Position numbers and translations under genes: made by a program
Origin: Alkaliphilus sp. B6464
GTDB lineage: Bacteria > Bacillota > Clostridia > Peptostreptococcales > Natronincolaceae
Direction of reading: 5' to 3'
Assembly (NCBI RefSeq): GCF_018141165.1
Contig: NZ_CP058557.1
Span: 2,294,001-2,358,000, forward strand
Length of the DNA stretch: 64,000 nucleotides
Notes under the pieces: generated by a model
The model's database searches: none
Told to the model about the DNA's origin: nothing
What the model saw: only the letters and a program-made list of their open reading frames with translations
In this document: in pieces, positions 1-9,884 of the stretch
Layout: each line of letters begins with the position of its first letter
Numbering within the stretch: the first letter of the stretch is position 1

Positions 1-144
1 AATAGGGAATCTTTAAAGGTAATTAAAATTGTACCACATGAGGTAGTATATCTAGACTCTCTAGAAGATGGAGATAGAACAAAGCAAATATTAGAACATA
101 ATCGTGTAACTCTTAAAGAGGACGAACTGACACCAGTTCATTAA
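1..144 (+). CDS. C-terminal end of an unidentified protein (5' end outside window)
   Basis: Frame 1 is open from the first base to a TAA at 142-144, giving 47 residues that end in DELTPVH. The stretch KIVPHEVVYLD is followed by an acidic, charged tail. This loosely resembles the last strand and tail of pyridoxamine-5'-phosphate-oxidase-like split-barrel flavoproteins, but the fragment is too short for assignment. Rubrerythrin starts 21 bases downstream with its own strong ribosome binding site, so the two may be cotranscribed. Confidence 0.55.
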   Translation, partial: NRESLKVIKIVPHEVVYLDSLEDGDRTKQILEHNRVTLKEDELTPVH

Positions 145-165
145 TATAAAAAGGAGGTTTCACAT

Positions 166-726
166 ATGTCAGTAAATAATGCAATGACTGCAGATTTCTT
201 GCGCTCTGCCTACGGTGGAGAAAGTATGGCCCATATGAGATATTTAATTTGGGGCGATGTAGCAGATAAGGAAGGTATGCCTAATATTGGTAGACTTTTT
301 AGGGCGATTGCATATGCCGAATATGCTCATGCGGACAATCATTTTAGAGTATTGGACGATCAAAAAGGCGATTATACAGTACCAGCTGGAGCTGTATTTG
401 GTATAGGTACAACAGTAGAAAATTTGCAAGGTGGAATCGATGGAGAGCTTCATGAAATTGAACAAATGTATCCAGTATATTTAGAAACAGCGCGTTTTCA
501 AAATGAAAAAGGAGCTGAAAGAGCATTTCATTATGCCTTAGAAGCAGAAAAGATCCATGCAAAGTTATTTCAAGATGCTCAAGACATGGCAAGACAGGGT
601 AAGGATATGGATATCGGAACCATTTATGTTTGTCCTATTTGTGGACATACTGTAGCTGAGCATCTACCAGAAAAATGTCCAGTTTGTGGCGCTAAACAGG
701 AAATGTATAAGGATTTTCCAGCTTAA
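166..726 (+). CDS. rbr: Rubrerythrin
   Basis: Non-haem iron protein that reduces hydrogen peroxide in the cytoplasm of anaerobes, taking electrons from NAD(P)H through rubredoxin-type partners. The 186 residues hold a ferritin-like four-helix diiron domain (about residues 1-145) with glutamates and histidines at the expected spacing (E19, E52, E94, E97, E126 and H131 are the likely ligands). A C-terminal rubredoxin-like knuckle follows, with CPIC at 156-159 and CPVC at 171-174. The length matches classical rubrerythrin. ATG 166 has AAGGAGG at a good distance. A 12-bp perfect terminator hairpin follows at 763. The assignment is secure; the physiological electron donor is not visible here. Confidence 0.96.
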   Translation: MSVNNAMTADFLRSAYGGESMAHMRYLIWGDVADKEGMPNIGRLFRAIAYAEYAHADNHFRVLDDQKGDYTVPAGAVFGIGTTVENLQGGIDGELHEIEQMYPVYLETARFQNEKGAERAFHYALEAEKIHAKLFQDAQDMARQGKDMDIGTIYVCPICGHTVAEHLPEKCPVCGAKQEMYKDFPA

Positions 727-762
727 TAGTAGATACGCTATATACAATAAAAAATTACATTT

Positions 763-811
763 AACAAGTATGATGGCTTTGAATAAAACGGTTATCATAC
801 TTGTTTCTTTT
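763..811 (+). terminator. Intrinsic terminator after rubrerythrin
   Basis: AACAAGTATGAT (763-774) is perfectly complementary to ATCATACTTGTT (794-805), and TTCTTTTGTT follows. Confidence 0.85.
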
Positions 812-924
812 GTTATAGATAATATGTCATTAAACATACAGTTGAAGTAAATAATATTATTATATATAATTAGCACAAATAGAAAATCTTAAATTAATAT
901 GTTTAGATATAGTAAAGGGGTTTA

Positions 925-2169
925 ATGTTTATGCAAAGAGAAGTTGCAATTATCGGTGGAGGCGCTGCTGGTATGATGGCAGCAATAGTAGCTTCAAGAA
1001 ATGGGGCTAAGGTAGTAATATATGAAAGAATGAATAGAATTGGTAAAAAGTTATTAGCAACAGGCAATGGGAGATGTAATCTTACAAATGTTGGATTAAG
1101 CGAAAGTAATCTAAAGTGTATTCATAGCAGTAATAAAAAGTTTGCCAGTAGTATCTTGAAAAGATTCACTGTGGATGAAACTATAAACTTCTTTGAAATC
1201 TTAGGAATTGCTCATAAGATTGAGAACGATGGAAAGGTATTTCCTATGTCAGATCAAGCCTCAAGTGTTTTAGATGTATTAAGATATGAGTTAGATAAAC
1301 TAAGTATAGAAGTAATATGTGATATTGAAATAGATAAAATTAAACAATCAAAACAGGAATTTATTCTTATAGATAGTAATGGAGTAGAATATAAAGCAGA
1401 TAAAGTTATTATAGCAACCGGAGGAATGTCTAGTCCTAATTTAGGCTCAAATGGTAGTGGCTATAAATTAGCAAAAAGTTTGGGTCATAATATTGTTAAT
1501 CCTTTTCCGGCTTTAGTGCAATTAAAGTTAGAGGCACCTTTTTTAAAATCTATTAAAGGCATAAAATTTAATGGTGCAGCTTCTGTTATTTTAGATGGTA
1601 ATATTTTAAGAAGGGAAGAAGGTGAACTATTATTTACTGAATATGGTATTTCAGGTCCTCCGATACTACAGCTTAGCAGGAATGCTGTAGAAGCTCTTGA
1701 AAATAAACAACAGCCTATAATTGAAATAGATATGTTTCCTAACTTTACTTATGAAGAACTTTTAAATTTAATAAGTCTTAGATTATCTTATCAGTACGAC
1801 CGTCCTCTTGATTTTAGCTTTATAGGGCTAATAAATAAAAGGCTTATTCCTATGATTTTAAAGGTATCAAATATTTATGATCTAAATAGAACTTGTTCGG
1901 AGATATCTAACAAGGAAATAGAAAAAATTGTTTCTTTATTGAAAGCATGGCAATTTGATATTATAGGATCACAATCTTGGATGCATTCTCAGGTAACTGC
2001 TGGTGGTGTATCCTTAAAAGAAATTTGTCCAAATACTCTACAATCAAAGATTGTTCCGGGGATATATTTTGCTGGTGAACTTTTGGATGTAGATGGGGAT
2101 TGTGGAGGATTTAACTTGCAATGGGCATGGTCTTCCGGCTATGTGGCTGGAAACGAAGCTTCGATGTAA
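925..2169 (+). CDS. HI0933/BaiN-family FAD-dependent oxidoreductase
   Basis: Flavoprotein of the HI0933/YhiN/BaiN family. Some members reduce bile-acid intermediates, but most have no known substrate. An N-terminal dinucleotide-binding motif, IIGGGAAGMMAA, is followed by the family motif GNGRCNLTN (about residues 49-57). The glycine-rich C-terminal FAD-contact segment contains AGELLDVDGDCGGFN. The 414-residue length is normal for the family. Two in-frame ATGs compete: AAAGGGG at 914-920 lies 4 bases from ATG 925 and 10 bases from ATG 931, so the protein may begin MQREVAIIGGG. It is followed 35 bases later by a second FAD protein, probably in the same operon. The reaction cannot be inferred from the sequence. 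Confidence 0.88.
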   Translation: MFMQREVAIIGGGAAGMMAAIVASRNGAKVVIYERMNRIGKKLLATGNGRCNLTNVGLSESNLKCIHSSNKKFASSILKRFTVDETINFFEILGIAHKIENDGKVFPMSDQASSVLDVLRYELDKLSIEVICDIEIDKIKQSKQEFILIDSNGVEYKADKVIIATGGMSSPNLGSNGSGYKLAKSLGHNIVNPFPALVQLKLEAPFLKSIKGIKFNGAASVILDGNILRREEGELLFTEYGISGPPILQLSRNAVEALENKQQPIIEIDMFPNFTYEELLNLISLRLSYQYDRPLDFSFIGLINKRLIPMILKVSNIYDLNRTCSEISNKEIEKIVSLLKAWQFDIIGSQSWMHSQVTAGGVSLKEICPNTLQSKIVPGIYFAGELLDVDGDCGGFNLQWAWSSGYVAGNEASM

Positions 2170-2204
2170 TAGTGCAACTTAAGTTATAGGAAGGAAGAAT
2201 ACAT

Positions 2205-3812
2205 ATGTTACGTGTAGCAGGAATCAAAATTACAATTAATCAAAATGAGACAGATTTAAAAAAGGCATTGCTGAAAAAGTTAAATATTAGTGAGGCTGAC
2301 CTGATAGATTACAGAATTTATAAAGAATCAGTTGATGCTAGAAAACGAGATCAACTTTATTTTGTATATACAATAGATGTAACTATAAAAAATGAGGATA
2401 AAATAATTAAAAATTCTAAGTCTAAAGATATAACAATTACTCCTAGTATGGATTATAAATATGTGCATAAAGGAAATGATAAACTTACAAATCCACCTAT
2501 AATAATCGGATCTGGGCCCGCTGGATTATTTGCGGCACTTATATTGGCAGAGATGGGTTATTGCCCTATTGTGTTAGAACGAGGAAAAGATGTAGAAGAA
2601 AGGGCAAAGGATGTAAATCAGTTTTGGACAACAGGAAACTTTATTAAGGATTCCAATGTTCAGTTTGGTGAAGGTGGGGCAGGTACATTTTCAGATGGTA
2701 AATTAACAACTCAAATTAAGGATCCAAGGTGTAGAAAAGTACTGGAAGAATTTATCGAAGCTGGTGCACCAAAAGAAATTTTATATTCTAGCAAGCCCCA
2801 TGTTGGAACGGATATTTTACAATATGTTGTTAAAAACATTAGAAAAAAGATAATTTCTCTAGGAGGAGAAGTGCGTTTTGAAAGTAAGGTTACAGATTTT
2901 ATAATAGAAGATGAGAGAATTACAGGGGTAAAGGTTAACAATGAGAGTATAATTAAGGGAGAAGCAGTTGTATTAGCTATTGGTCATAGTGCAAGAGATA
3001 CATTTGAAATGGTATATGAAAATGGATTAGAAATTCATCAAAAACCATTTTCCATAGGTGTACGTATAGAACATCCTCAGAAAATGATTAATGAAAGTCA
3101 ATATGGTACATTTGCTAGTCATCCTCGCTTAGGTGCTGCAGATTATAAACTTGTTCATCATTGTAAAAATGAGAGATCTGTGTATACATTTTGTATGTGT
3201 CCAGGAGGTACTGTAGTGGCTGCAGCATCAGAAGAAGGCGGTGTTGTTACTAATGGAATGAGCGAGCATGCAAGAAATAAGGAAAATGCTAATAGTGCAT
3301 TGCTTGTAGGTATAGGACCAGAGGATTTTGAAAGTGAACACCCTTTAGCCGGAATGTATTATCAGCGAAAGTGGGAGCAGAGCGCTTTTAAAGAAGGGGG
3401 AAGTAACTATTGTGCTCCAGCTCAGCTGGTGGGGGACTTTTTAGAGGGCATACCATCAACATCATTGGGGAAAGTAAATCCATCCTATACACCTGGAATT
3501 AATCTTACGGATTTAAGAAATTGTCTACCAACATATGTAGTAGAGGCCTTTAAAGAAGCCTTACTAGAACTAGATAAAAGGTTAAATGGTTTCGGGATGA
3601 AGGATGCAATTCTGACTGGAATTGAAACCAGAAGCTCATCTCCAATCAGAATTGTTAGAGGTATAGATCTTGAGAGTAATATTAAGGGAATATATCCTTC
3701 CGGTGAAGGAGCAGGATATGCTGGGGGCATTATTTCTGCCGCAGTAGATGGTATAAAAGTAGCAGAAGCTATATCTGAAAAATATGCTTCAATAGAAAAC
3801 CTATCTTTTTAA
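2205..3812 (+). CDS. FAD-dependent dehydrogenase (COG2509-type NAD(P)/FAD oxidoreductase)
   Basis: Predicted cytoplasmic flavoprotein of 535 residues. An N-terminal domain of about 90 residues, typical of this family, precedes the FAD-binding Rossmann motif GSGPAGLFAA near residue 100. The motif GEGGAGTFSDGKL near residue 150 and a C-terminal GEGAGYAGGI that closes on the flavin are both characteristic of the COG2509 group. ATG 2205 sits behind AGGAAGGA. The gene directly follows another FAD oxidoreductase, and its stop lies inside the terminator hairpin at 3797. Members of the family are annotated only as dehydrogenases; the substrate is unknown. Confidence 0.88.
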   Translation: MLRVAGIKITINQNETDLKKALLKKLNISEADLIDYRIYKESVDARKRDQLYFVYTIDVTIKNEDKIIKNSKSKDITITPSMDYKYVHKGNDKLTNPPIIIGSGPAGLFAALILAEMGYCPIVLERGKDVEERAKDVNQFWTTGNFIKDSNVQFGEGGAGTFSDGKLTTQIKDPRCRKVLEEFIEAGAPKEILYSSKPHVGTDILQYVVKNIRKKIISLGGEVRFESKVTDFIIEDERITGVKVNNESIIKGEAVVLAIGHSARDTFEMVYENGLEIHQKPFSIGVRIEHPQKMINESQYGTFASHPRLGAADYKLVHHCKNERSVYTFCMCPGGTVVAAASEEGGVVTNGMSEHARNKENANSALLVGIGPEDFESEHPLAGMYYQRKWEQSAFKEGGSNYCAPAQLVGDFLEGIPSTSLGKVNPSYTPGINLTDLRNCLPTYVVEAFKEALLELDKRLNGFGMKDAILTGIETRSSSPIRIVRGIDLESNIKGIYPSGEGAGYAGGIISAAVDGIKVAEAISEKYASIENLSF

Positions 3813-3830
3813 TAAAGATAGGTTTTTTTT
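3797..3830 (+). terminator. Intrinsic terminator overlapping the end of the flavoprotein gene
   Basis: AAACCTATCTTT (3797-3808) pairs with AAAGATAGGTTT (3814-3825), followed by a run of T. The 5' arm is part of the coding sequence. Confidence 0.9.
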
Positions 3831-3893
3831 ATTATAAGTAATCATAAAAATGACCAAAAAGATATATTAATAGATATAGCAGGAGGTGATTTT

Positions 3894-4679
3894 ATGCTTA
3901 AGTCTATTATATCAGGCTTAATTCTATCTACTATAATGGTAACACCAAATACGCCCAAGATAGATGTAAATATTATAAATAATGCTGTCAAAACTCATAT
4001 ACAGAAAGTGATAAGCTTAGAAATCGATTATAGTGAGGCATTAAAAAAATTAGGATTTAACAAAGGAGAATATAAGAATGCTCAGTTGGACAATAGAAAT
4101 GCTATATTAAGATTTCAAAGTGAACACAATCTAATTGTAGATGGTTCTATTGGTAGGCAAACTAAAAGTGCAATGCGAAAGAGGATGTTAGAGAGTGCCT
4201 ATAAATACACAGATACAGTAACAAATCCACCTTCCAATAAGCACTGGATAACAGTGAATAAAACTAAAAGGATATTAACCTTGTATAAAGGAAAAGATGT
4301 TATAAAAAAATATCCAATTGCACAAGGTAAAGATTCTGGGCTCACCCCTGAGGGTAAGTTTACTATAGTGAGAAAAACTATCAATCCTTCGTGGAACTAT
4401 AAAGAGAAATCTGCAAAAGGTGGTGCTCCAGATAATCCGCTAGGTAAAAGGTGGATAGGTATTTCTTATGGCGGAGGAGGTATGTATGGTATCCATGGAA
4501 ATAATGCTCCATATTCTATTGGAACTAATGTTTCTTTAGGTTGTATACGTATGATAAATGCCGATGTTGAGGAATTATTTGAAATTATTCAGATTAATAT
4601 TCCAATTTGGATAGGTACAGATATAAAGCTGAAAGATTGGGGAGTAAATCAAGAAAGTTATCTTAAAACCGCTCAATAA
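3894..4679 (+). CDS. L,D-transpeptidase with N-terminal peptidoglycan-binding domain
   Basis: Cell-wall enzyme that makes L,D cross-links between peptidoglycan stems or attaches proteins to them. The N-terminus (residues 1-20) is a hydrophobic export signal. A peptidoglycan-binding fold follows (about residues 45-100, with ILRFQSEHNLIVDGSIG). The YkuD catalytic domain begins with WITVNKTKRILTLYK near 116. The active-site block runs from H201 to C217 in the order HG...SLGCIRM, as in active enzymes. AGGAGGTGATTTT precedes ATG 3894. It stands alone between two terminators. A role in spore cortex or vegetative wall cannot be told apart from sequence. Confidence 0.92.
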   Translation: MLKSIISGLILSTIMVTPNTPKIDVNIINNAVKTHIQKVISLEIDYSEALKKLGFNKGEYKNAQLDNRNAILRFQSEHNLIVDGSIGRQTKSAMRKRMLESAYKYTDTVTNPPSNKHWITVNKTKRILTLYKGKDVIKKYPIAQGKDSGLTPEGKFTIVRKTINPSWNYKEKSAKGGAPDNPLGKRWIGISYGGGGMYGIHGNNAPYSIGTNVSLGCIRMINADVEELFEIIQINIPIWIGTDIKLKDWGVNQESYLKTAQ

Positions 4680-4698
4680 TTTGAGTGGTTTTTTACTT
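4665..4698 (+). terminator. Intrinsic terminator overlapping the L,D-transpeptidase stop
   Basis: AAAACCGCTCAA (4665-4676) pairs with TTGAGTGGTTTT (4681-4692) with one G-T pair and a TAAT loop, followed by TTTT-rich sequence. Confidence 0.88.
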
Positions 4699-4866
4699 TT
4701 ACTAACTATAGTTTTGTGTAAATATGGGCAAGTTAATATAAAGTTGATTGCAGTATAGTTTTATTTATGATAAAATTTTTTTTATGGTTATTTTTTAGGT
4801 AAATAAGATATAAATTCATTATGGAATATACCATACTATACTCATATAGGAAGAAGTTGAAATAAG

Positions 4867-6675
4867 ATGAAAAGAAATGATATTAGAAATATTGCAATTA
4901 TTGCACACGTTGATCATGGTAAGACTACTTTAGTAGATCAAATGCTAAAGAAAAGTGGAACTTTTCGTAGCAATGAAGTTGTAGAGGAAAGGGTAATGGA
5001 TTCTAACACCTTAGAAAGAGAGAGGGGGATCACTATCCTTTCTAAAAATACTGCAATCCATTATAAAGATGTAAAAATTAATATTGTAGATACACCGGGC
5101 CATGCTGATTTTGGTGGAGAAGTAGAACGTATTATGAACATGGTTGATGGAGTACTTCTGCTTGTAGATGCATCTGAAGGTCCTATGCCGCAAACTAGAT
5201 TTGTACTGCAAAAAGCTTTAAAAACAGGCTTAAGGCCGATAGTTGTAGTAAATAAAATAGATAGACCCGAAGCTAGACCTACAGAAGTTATTGATGAAGT
5301 TTTAGATCTATTTATAGAGTTGGAAGCGGACGATGATCAGTTAGAATTTCCAGTAGTATATGCTTCAGGAAAAAGTGGGTATGCAAAATTAAATATTGAG
5401 GATGAAGGAGAGAACATGATCCCACTATTCGACAGTATTTTAGAACATATTCCTTGTCCTGAAGGAGACGAAAATGGCGGACTTCAACTTTTAATAACAT
5501 CTATTGATTATGATAAGTATATTGGTAGAATAGGAATTGGTAAGATAACTAGAGGAACAATTAATAGAGGGCAAGGTGCCGTTTTAGTTAGGTCAAATGA
5601 TAAGCAAGTTAACGTTAAAATTAGTAATTTATACACATATGAAGGTTTAAATAGAGTTGAGTCCGAGAAAGCTACTGTTGGAGAGATTATAGCAGTATCT
5701 GGTATTACTGATATAAATATAGGAGAGACTCTTTGCTCTACAGATAAAGTAGAAGCTTTACCTTCAGTTAAAATTGATGATCCAACGATTTCCATGAACA
5801 TTATGGTAAATGATAGCCCATTTGCAGGTAGAGAAGGAGATTATGTAACAAGCAGACATCTAAAAGATAGACTTGAAAGAGAACTATTATCAAATGTCGC
5901 TATGAAAATGGAGGAAATTTCTTCAGATTGCTTTAAGATTCTTGGTAGAGGAGAATTGCATATATCAATTTTAATTGAAACTATGCGTAGAGAAGGTTAT
6001 GAATTCGCAGTTTCAAGACCGGAAGTAATTATGAAGAAAACGGAAGAAGGACTATTAGAGCCGATAGAAATATTATATGTCGAGGTTCCAGAGGAGTCTT
6101 CAAGTGTTGTTATTGAAAAAATAAGTATAAGAAAAGGTGAAATGTTAAACATGGAGCCAACGGGTACAGGTATAATGAAGCTTCAATTCAGAATCCCTGC
6201 TAGAGGTTTAATTGGATATAGATCAGAGTTCTTAACAGATACAAAGGGATATGGAATCTTCCATCATTTATTTGATGGCTATGATAAATATAAAGGGGAA
6301 ATTCGTGCTAGAAATAGAGGATCTCTTATTGCTTTTGAAAGTGGAACAGCTGCAGGATATGGTATTAGCGGTGCTCAGGAAAGAGGGAAGATGTTTATTA
6401 GTCCTGGTACAGATGTATATGAAGGTATGATAGTTGGGGAAAGCTCAAGACTAGAAGATATAGCGGTAAATGTATGCAAGAAAAAGCAATTAACTAATAT
6501 GCGTGCATCAGGTTCAGAAGACTCATTAAGACTTACACCACCTATTATATTTTCATTAGAGCAATCCTTAGAATTTATTGCTGACGATGAATTAGTAGAA
6601 ATTACTCCTAAAAGTATTAGACTTCGTAAAAAAATCTTAGACAAAAACTCACGACAAAAGTCTCAAAAGAAATAA
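4867..6675 (+). CDS. typA: Translational GTPase TypA/BipA
   Basis: Ribosome-associated GTPase of the elongation-factor family, involved in 50S assembly and adaptation to stress or cold. The GTPase domain shows G1 [10 protein letters not shown]2 RGITI, G3 DTPGHADF and G4 NKID within the first 135 residues. EF-G-like domains III and V follow ([20 protein letters not shown] near 375), then the TypA-specific C-terminal region ([16 protein letters not shown]). The 602 residues are normal. AGGAAG lies 10-15 bases before ATG 4867. A terminator follows at 6710. Monocistronic by appearance. Confidence 0.97.
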   Translation: MKRNDIRNIAIIAHVDHGKTTLVDQMLKKSGTFRSNEVVEERVMDSNTLERERGITILSKNTAIHYKDVKINIVDTPGHADFGGEVERIMNMVDGVLLLVDASEGPMPQTRFVLQKALKTGLRPIVVVNKIDRPEARPTEVIDEVLDLFIELEADDDQLEFPVVYASGKSGYAKLNIEDEGENMIPLFDSILEHIPCPEGDENGGLQLLITSIDYDKYIGRIGIGKITRGTINRGQGAVLVRSNDKQVNVKISNLYTYEGLNRVESEKATVGEIIAVSGITDINIGETLCSTDKVEALPSVKIDDPTISMNIMVNDSPFAGREGDYVTSRHLKDRLERELLSNVAMKMEEISSDCFKILGRGELHISILIETMRREGYEFAVSRPEVIMKKTEEGLLEPIEILYVEVPEESSSVVIEKISIRKGEMLNMEPTGTGIMKLQFRIPARGLIGYRSEFLTDTKGYGIFHHLFDGYDKYKGEIRARNRGSLIAFESGTAAGYGISGAQERGKMFISPGTDVYEGMIVGESSRLEDIAVNVCKKKQLTNMRASGSEDSLRLTPPIIFSLEQSLEFIADDELVEITPKSIRLRKKILDKNSRQKSQKK

Positions 6676-6709
6676 TAATAAAAAACTATTAATTGAAATC
6701 TGTATAAAA

Positions 6710-6740
6710 AATGAATCCTATTCATAGGGTTCGTTTTTTA
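6710..6740 (+). terminator. Intrinsic terminator after typA
   Basis: AAATGAATCCTA pairs with TAGGGTTCGTTT (two G-T pairs, loop TTCA), followed by a T-rich tail. Confidence 0.85.
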
Positions 6741-6852
6741 TTTTTAGTAACATAGAATAATAGCAGTTTAAATTCCAAAAGCTATACATACATATTAAAA
6801 TCCTATTTAATTAAATATTTTTATTAATATAGAAATGTTAGGAGGAATCTGT

Positions 6853-7230
6853 ATGAAAATTGAAGGTTATTTTGATAACTTAAAAAATGCAAATGAGGCA
6901 GTTAATTTGCTTAAAGAATCAGGTTTAAACAATGCTTCTTTAGATTTAAATGATAATTTCCCTGATAGAAATGTAGAAAGAAATATTGCTGGAACAGAAA
7001 CAGCACCAAATCTTTCAAATTTAGTCTTAGGCTCAGGAAATTTAGGATTTACAGATAGCACAAAAGCCCCGTTACTTGCAGCTAGTCCTATGGTAAGTGG
7101 TATGGCAGGATTCGAAGAGATTGCCGGTTACAATTATAAAGTGGTTGCAGAAATCAGTGATGAAGAAGTAGAACAGGCAAAAAAAATATTCCATCAGTTT
7201 GGAGGCAGTATTACGGGTATTAATAATTAG
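6853..7230 (+). CDS. Small cytoplasmic protein, possibly general-stress (YflT-like) type
   Basis: The open frame begins at 6835, but TAGGAGG at 6839-6845 lies 7 bases before ATG 6853, so the protein most likely begins MKIEGYFDNLKNANEA and has 125 residues. The first half reads like a beta-alpha-beta unit (GYFDNLKNANEAVNLLKESG). A low-complexity middle rich in Gly, Ala and Ser follows, and then a second strand-helix (KVVAEISDEEVEQAKKIFHQFGG). This pattern resembles the ferredoxin-like domain of YflT/general-stress proteins, but the match is by eye and weak. No signal peptide or catalytic motif is seen. It has its own terminator at 7241. Confidence 0.75.
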   Translation: MKIEGYFDNLKNANEAVNLLKESGLNNASLDLNDNFPDRNVERNIAGTETAPNLSNLVLGSGNLGFTDSTKAPLLAASPMVSGMAGFEEIAGYNYKVVAEISDEEVEQAKKIFHQFGGSITGINN

Positions 7231-7240
7231 TAAGTAGTAT

Positions 7241-7276
7241 ATAAAGGTGCCATTAATCATAGTAGGCACCTTTTAT
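7241..7276 (+). terminator. Intrinsic terminator
   Basis: ATAAAGGTGCC (7241-7251) pairs with GGCACCTTTTAT (7265-7276) around a 13-base loop. Confidence 0.8.
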
Positions 7277-7362
7277 ATGTAAATTTTCAACTAAGATTTA
7301 TCTAATTTCAGACGATTATTGAGAAAAAATCAATAATATCAATAGGTTTATATGGAAAATAG

Positions 7363-7391
7363 TTGAATAAAATATAAAAATATAATATGAT
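7363..7391 (+). promoter_or_regulatory. Probable sigma-A promoter of mutS2
   Basis: TTGAAT at 7363-7368 and TATGAT at 7386-7391 are separated by 17 bases, about 95 bases before the mutS2 start. Confidence 0.5.
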
Positions 7392-7485
7392 ACAATGAAA
7401 AAGATTAATTAATTTTAACTAATATTAACAATAATTTTAATGTTAATAATAAAAAATTCATTTTAAAAGTAACGAGGTGGATCTA

Positions 7486-9858
7486 ATGAATGAAAGAAGT
7501 TTGAGGGTTTTGGAATACACAAAGATAATTGAAGGACTTGAAGAAAAATGTACTTCTACTTTAGGAAAAGAAAAGGTACAAGAACTTCGACCTATAGTGG
7601 ATTTTAATAAAATTATAAAATGGCAAAATGAGACCAGTGAGGCACAAAGCATATTAATACAGCGCGGTAACGTGCCTTTAGGAGGAATAAACGATGTTTT
7701 GCAATATGTTAGAAGGACAGAAATTGGTTCCTATTTGGACCCTGGCCAACTATTGCATTTAAAGGATACTTTAGCTGTAGCTAGGAGACTTAAAACATTT
7801 TTGAAGGAAGATAATAGAGAGATTAAATATCCTATTATTCAAGGATTAGCACAAAGTCTTACTTCATTAAAGGAAATTGAAGATAAAATAGAGTTATGCA
7901 TTGTTAGTGATGTAGAAATATCAGACAATGCAAGTTCTGAACTTAAATATATACGTAGACAAATTGCTTCTAAAAATGATGCGGTTAGAAATAAACTAAA
8001 TAGTATTATCACTTCATCATCTAACCAAAAATATTTACAGGATGCTATTATTACAATGAGGCAGGACCGTTATGTAGTACCTGTAAAGCAGGAGCATAGA
8101 GGAAGTATACCTGGACTAGTTCATGATCAATCCTCCAGTGGAGCTACATTATTTATTGAACCTATGGCTGTGGTGGAGCTTAACAATCAGTTAAAGGAAT
8201 TAAAAATTAAAGAACGGGTTGAAATAGAAAGAATTTTAATGGAAATTGCTGCAATGATAGCTGAAAGAGCTGAGGATATAAGGTCTAATCAAAACATTTT
8301 AAAAGAACTAGACTTTATTTTTGCTAAAGGTAAACTTTCTATTGAGATGAAGGCCGTTGAACCTGAATTAAATACAAATGGGGAAATAATGATAAAAAAT
8401 GGTAGACATCCTTTGCTAAAGGCTAGCGAAGTAGTGCCTAATAGTATTTGGCTTGGAGAGGACTTCCATATACTTGTTATTACTGGACCCAATACAGGGG
8501 GAAAGACAGTAACTTTGAAAACATTAGGATTACTAACTCTAATGGCACAAAGTGGATTACATGTTCCAGCGGATTATGGTACTAAGCTAGCTATTTTTGA
8601 ACAGGTTTTTGCTGATATTGGAGATGAGCAAAGTATAGAACAAAGCTTAAGTACATTTTCCTCTCATATGACTAATATTGTTGGCATAATGGAAAATGTG
8701 ACCAGAAATTCTCTAGTGCTATTTGACGAGTTAGGTGCAGGTACAGACCCAACGGAAGGTGCCGCCCTTGCTATGGCAATTTTGAATCATTTAAGAGAAA
8801 TGAGAGCAACTGCAGTAGCTACTACCCACTATAGTGAATTAAAGCAATATGCTTTATCCAACGAAGGAGTAGAAAATGCTTCTGTTGAATTTGACGTTGA
8901 AACTTTGAGTCCAACATATAAGCTTTTAATAGGGGTACCGGGAAAATCTAATGCATTTGAGATCTCAAGGAAACTTGGACTTTCAGATTTCTTAATTGAT
9001 AGGGCAAAGGAATTATTGACTGGGGAGGATATTCACTTCGAAGATTTATTACAAAATATTGAGAGGAATAGAACCACCGCAGAAAGAGAAAAGGATGAAG
9101 CTACAAGACTTAGAATGGAAACTCAAAAGTTAAGAGAAGAGTTTTTTGATAAAAAACAACAACTTCAAATACAGAGAGAACAGGTTATTAAAGAAGCTAA
9201 AAAAGAGGCATATAAAATTATTAAACAAGCAAAACTTGATGCAGATGAGATTGTGGACAATTTAAAATCCTTACGTATAGAGTTAGAAGAAAAAGAAATG
9301 AATCGAAGAATTGAGGAAGCAAAGAAAGGCATTTCTGGTAAAATGAATAAGCTTGCAGAGGATATGGGTGAGCAGCTAATAGTTAAAACTAATAAGAAGC
9401 CACCTAAAAATTTAAAGGTTGGAGAAATGGTTAGTATATTATCTTTAAATCAAACAGGATACATTATTTCACCAGAAGATGAAAATGGTGAAGTTCAAGT
9501 TCAAGTAGGAATTATGAAGGTTAATATGCATGTATCTAATCTAGAGAGAACTAAAGAGGAAAAAGAAACAAGGAAAACAGGCACTGGTAAAATAGTTAAG
9601 TCAAAGGCAGAAAATATAAAGACAGAATTAGACGTAAGGGGACAAAATCTTGAAGAAGCAATGCTTGAGGTAGATAAGTATTTAGATGATAGCTATATTG
9701 CAGGTTTAACCCATGTTACAATAATTCATGGTGTTGGTACTGGGGTACTAAGTGCGGGACTTAAACAAATGTTTAAAAAACATAAGCATGTTAAAAGCTA
9801 TAGAGAAGGTGCTTATGGTGAAGGTGGAGCTGGAGTAACAATTGTGCAGCTTAAATAA
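7486..9858 (+). CDS. mutS2: MutS2 ATPase/endonuclease
   Basis: MutS2 proteins act on branched DNA and on collided ribosomes, with an ATPase core and an Smr nuclease-like tail. The open frame begins at GTG 7477, but GAGGTGG lies inside those first codons, so ATG 7486 (MNERSLRVLEY, 790 residues) is the better start. Visible parts are a MutS-type core with Walker A GPNTGGKT near residue 334, LVLFDELGAGTDP (Walker B) near 410 and a THYSELK motif. A long charged coiled coil (about 520-640) follows. The C-terminal Smr domain spans about 714-790, with ELDVRGQNLEEA and IIHGVGTGVL. No mutL is nearby, as expected for MutS2. Confidence 0.96.
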   Translation: MNERSLRVLEYTKIIEGLEEKCTSTLGKEKVQELRPIVDFNKIIKWQNETSEAQSILIQRGNVPLGGINDVLQYVRRTEIGSYLDPGQLLHLKDTLAVARRLKTFLKEDNREIKYPIIQGLAQSLTSLKEIEDKIELCIVSDVEISDNASSELKYIRRQIASKNDAVRNKLNSIITSSSNQKYLQDAIITMRQDRYVVPVKQEHRGSIPGLVHDQSSSGATLFIEPMAVVELNNQLKELKIKERVEIERILMEIAAMIAERAEDIRSNQNILKELDFIFAKGKLSIEMKAVEPELNTNGEIMIKNGRHPLLKASEVVPNSIWLGEDFHILVITGPNTGGKTVTLKTLGLLTLMAQSGLHVPADYGTKLAIFEQVFADIGDEQSIEQSLSTFSSHMTNIVGIMENVTRNSLVLFDELGAGTDPTEGAALAMAILNHLREMRATAVATTHYSELKQYALSNEGVENASVEFDVETLSPTYKLLIGVPGKSNAFEISRKLGLSDFLIDRAKELLTGEDIHFEDLLQNIERNRTTAEREKDEATRLRMETQKLREEFFDKKQQLQIQREQVIKEAKKEAYKIIKQAKLDADEIVDNLKSLRIELEEKEMNRRIEEAKKGISGKMNKLAEDMGEQLIVKTNKKPPKNLKVGEMVSILSLNQTGYIISPEDENGEVQVQVGIMKVNMHVSNLERTKEEKETRKTGTGKIVKSKAENIKTELDVRGQNLEEAMLEVDKYLDDSYIAGLTHVTIIHGVGTGVLSAGLKQMFKKHKHVKSYREGAYGEGGAGVTIVQLK

Positions 9859-9884
9859 GTGCACTAAAAGAAGAGGTGAATATC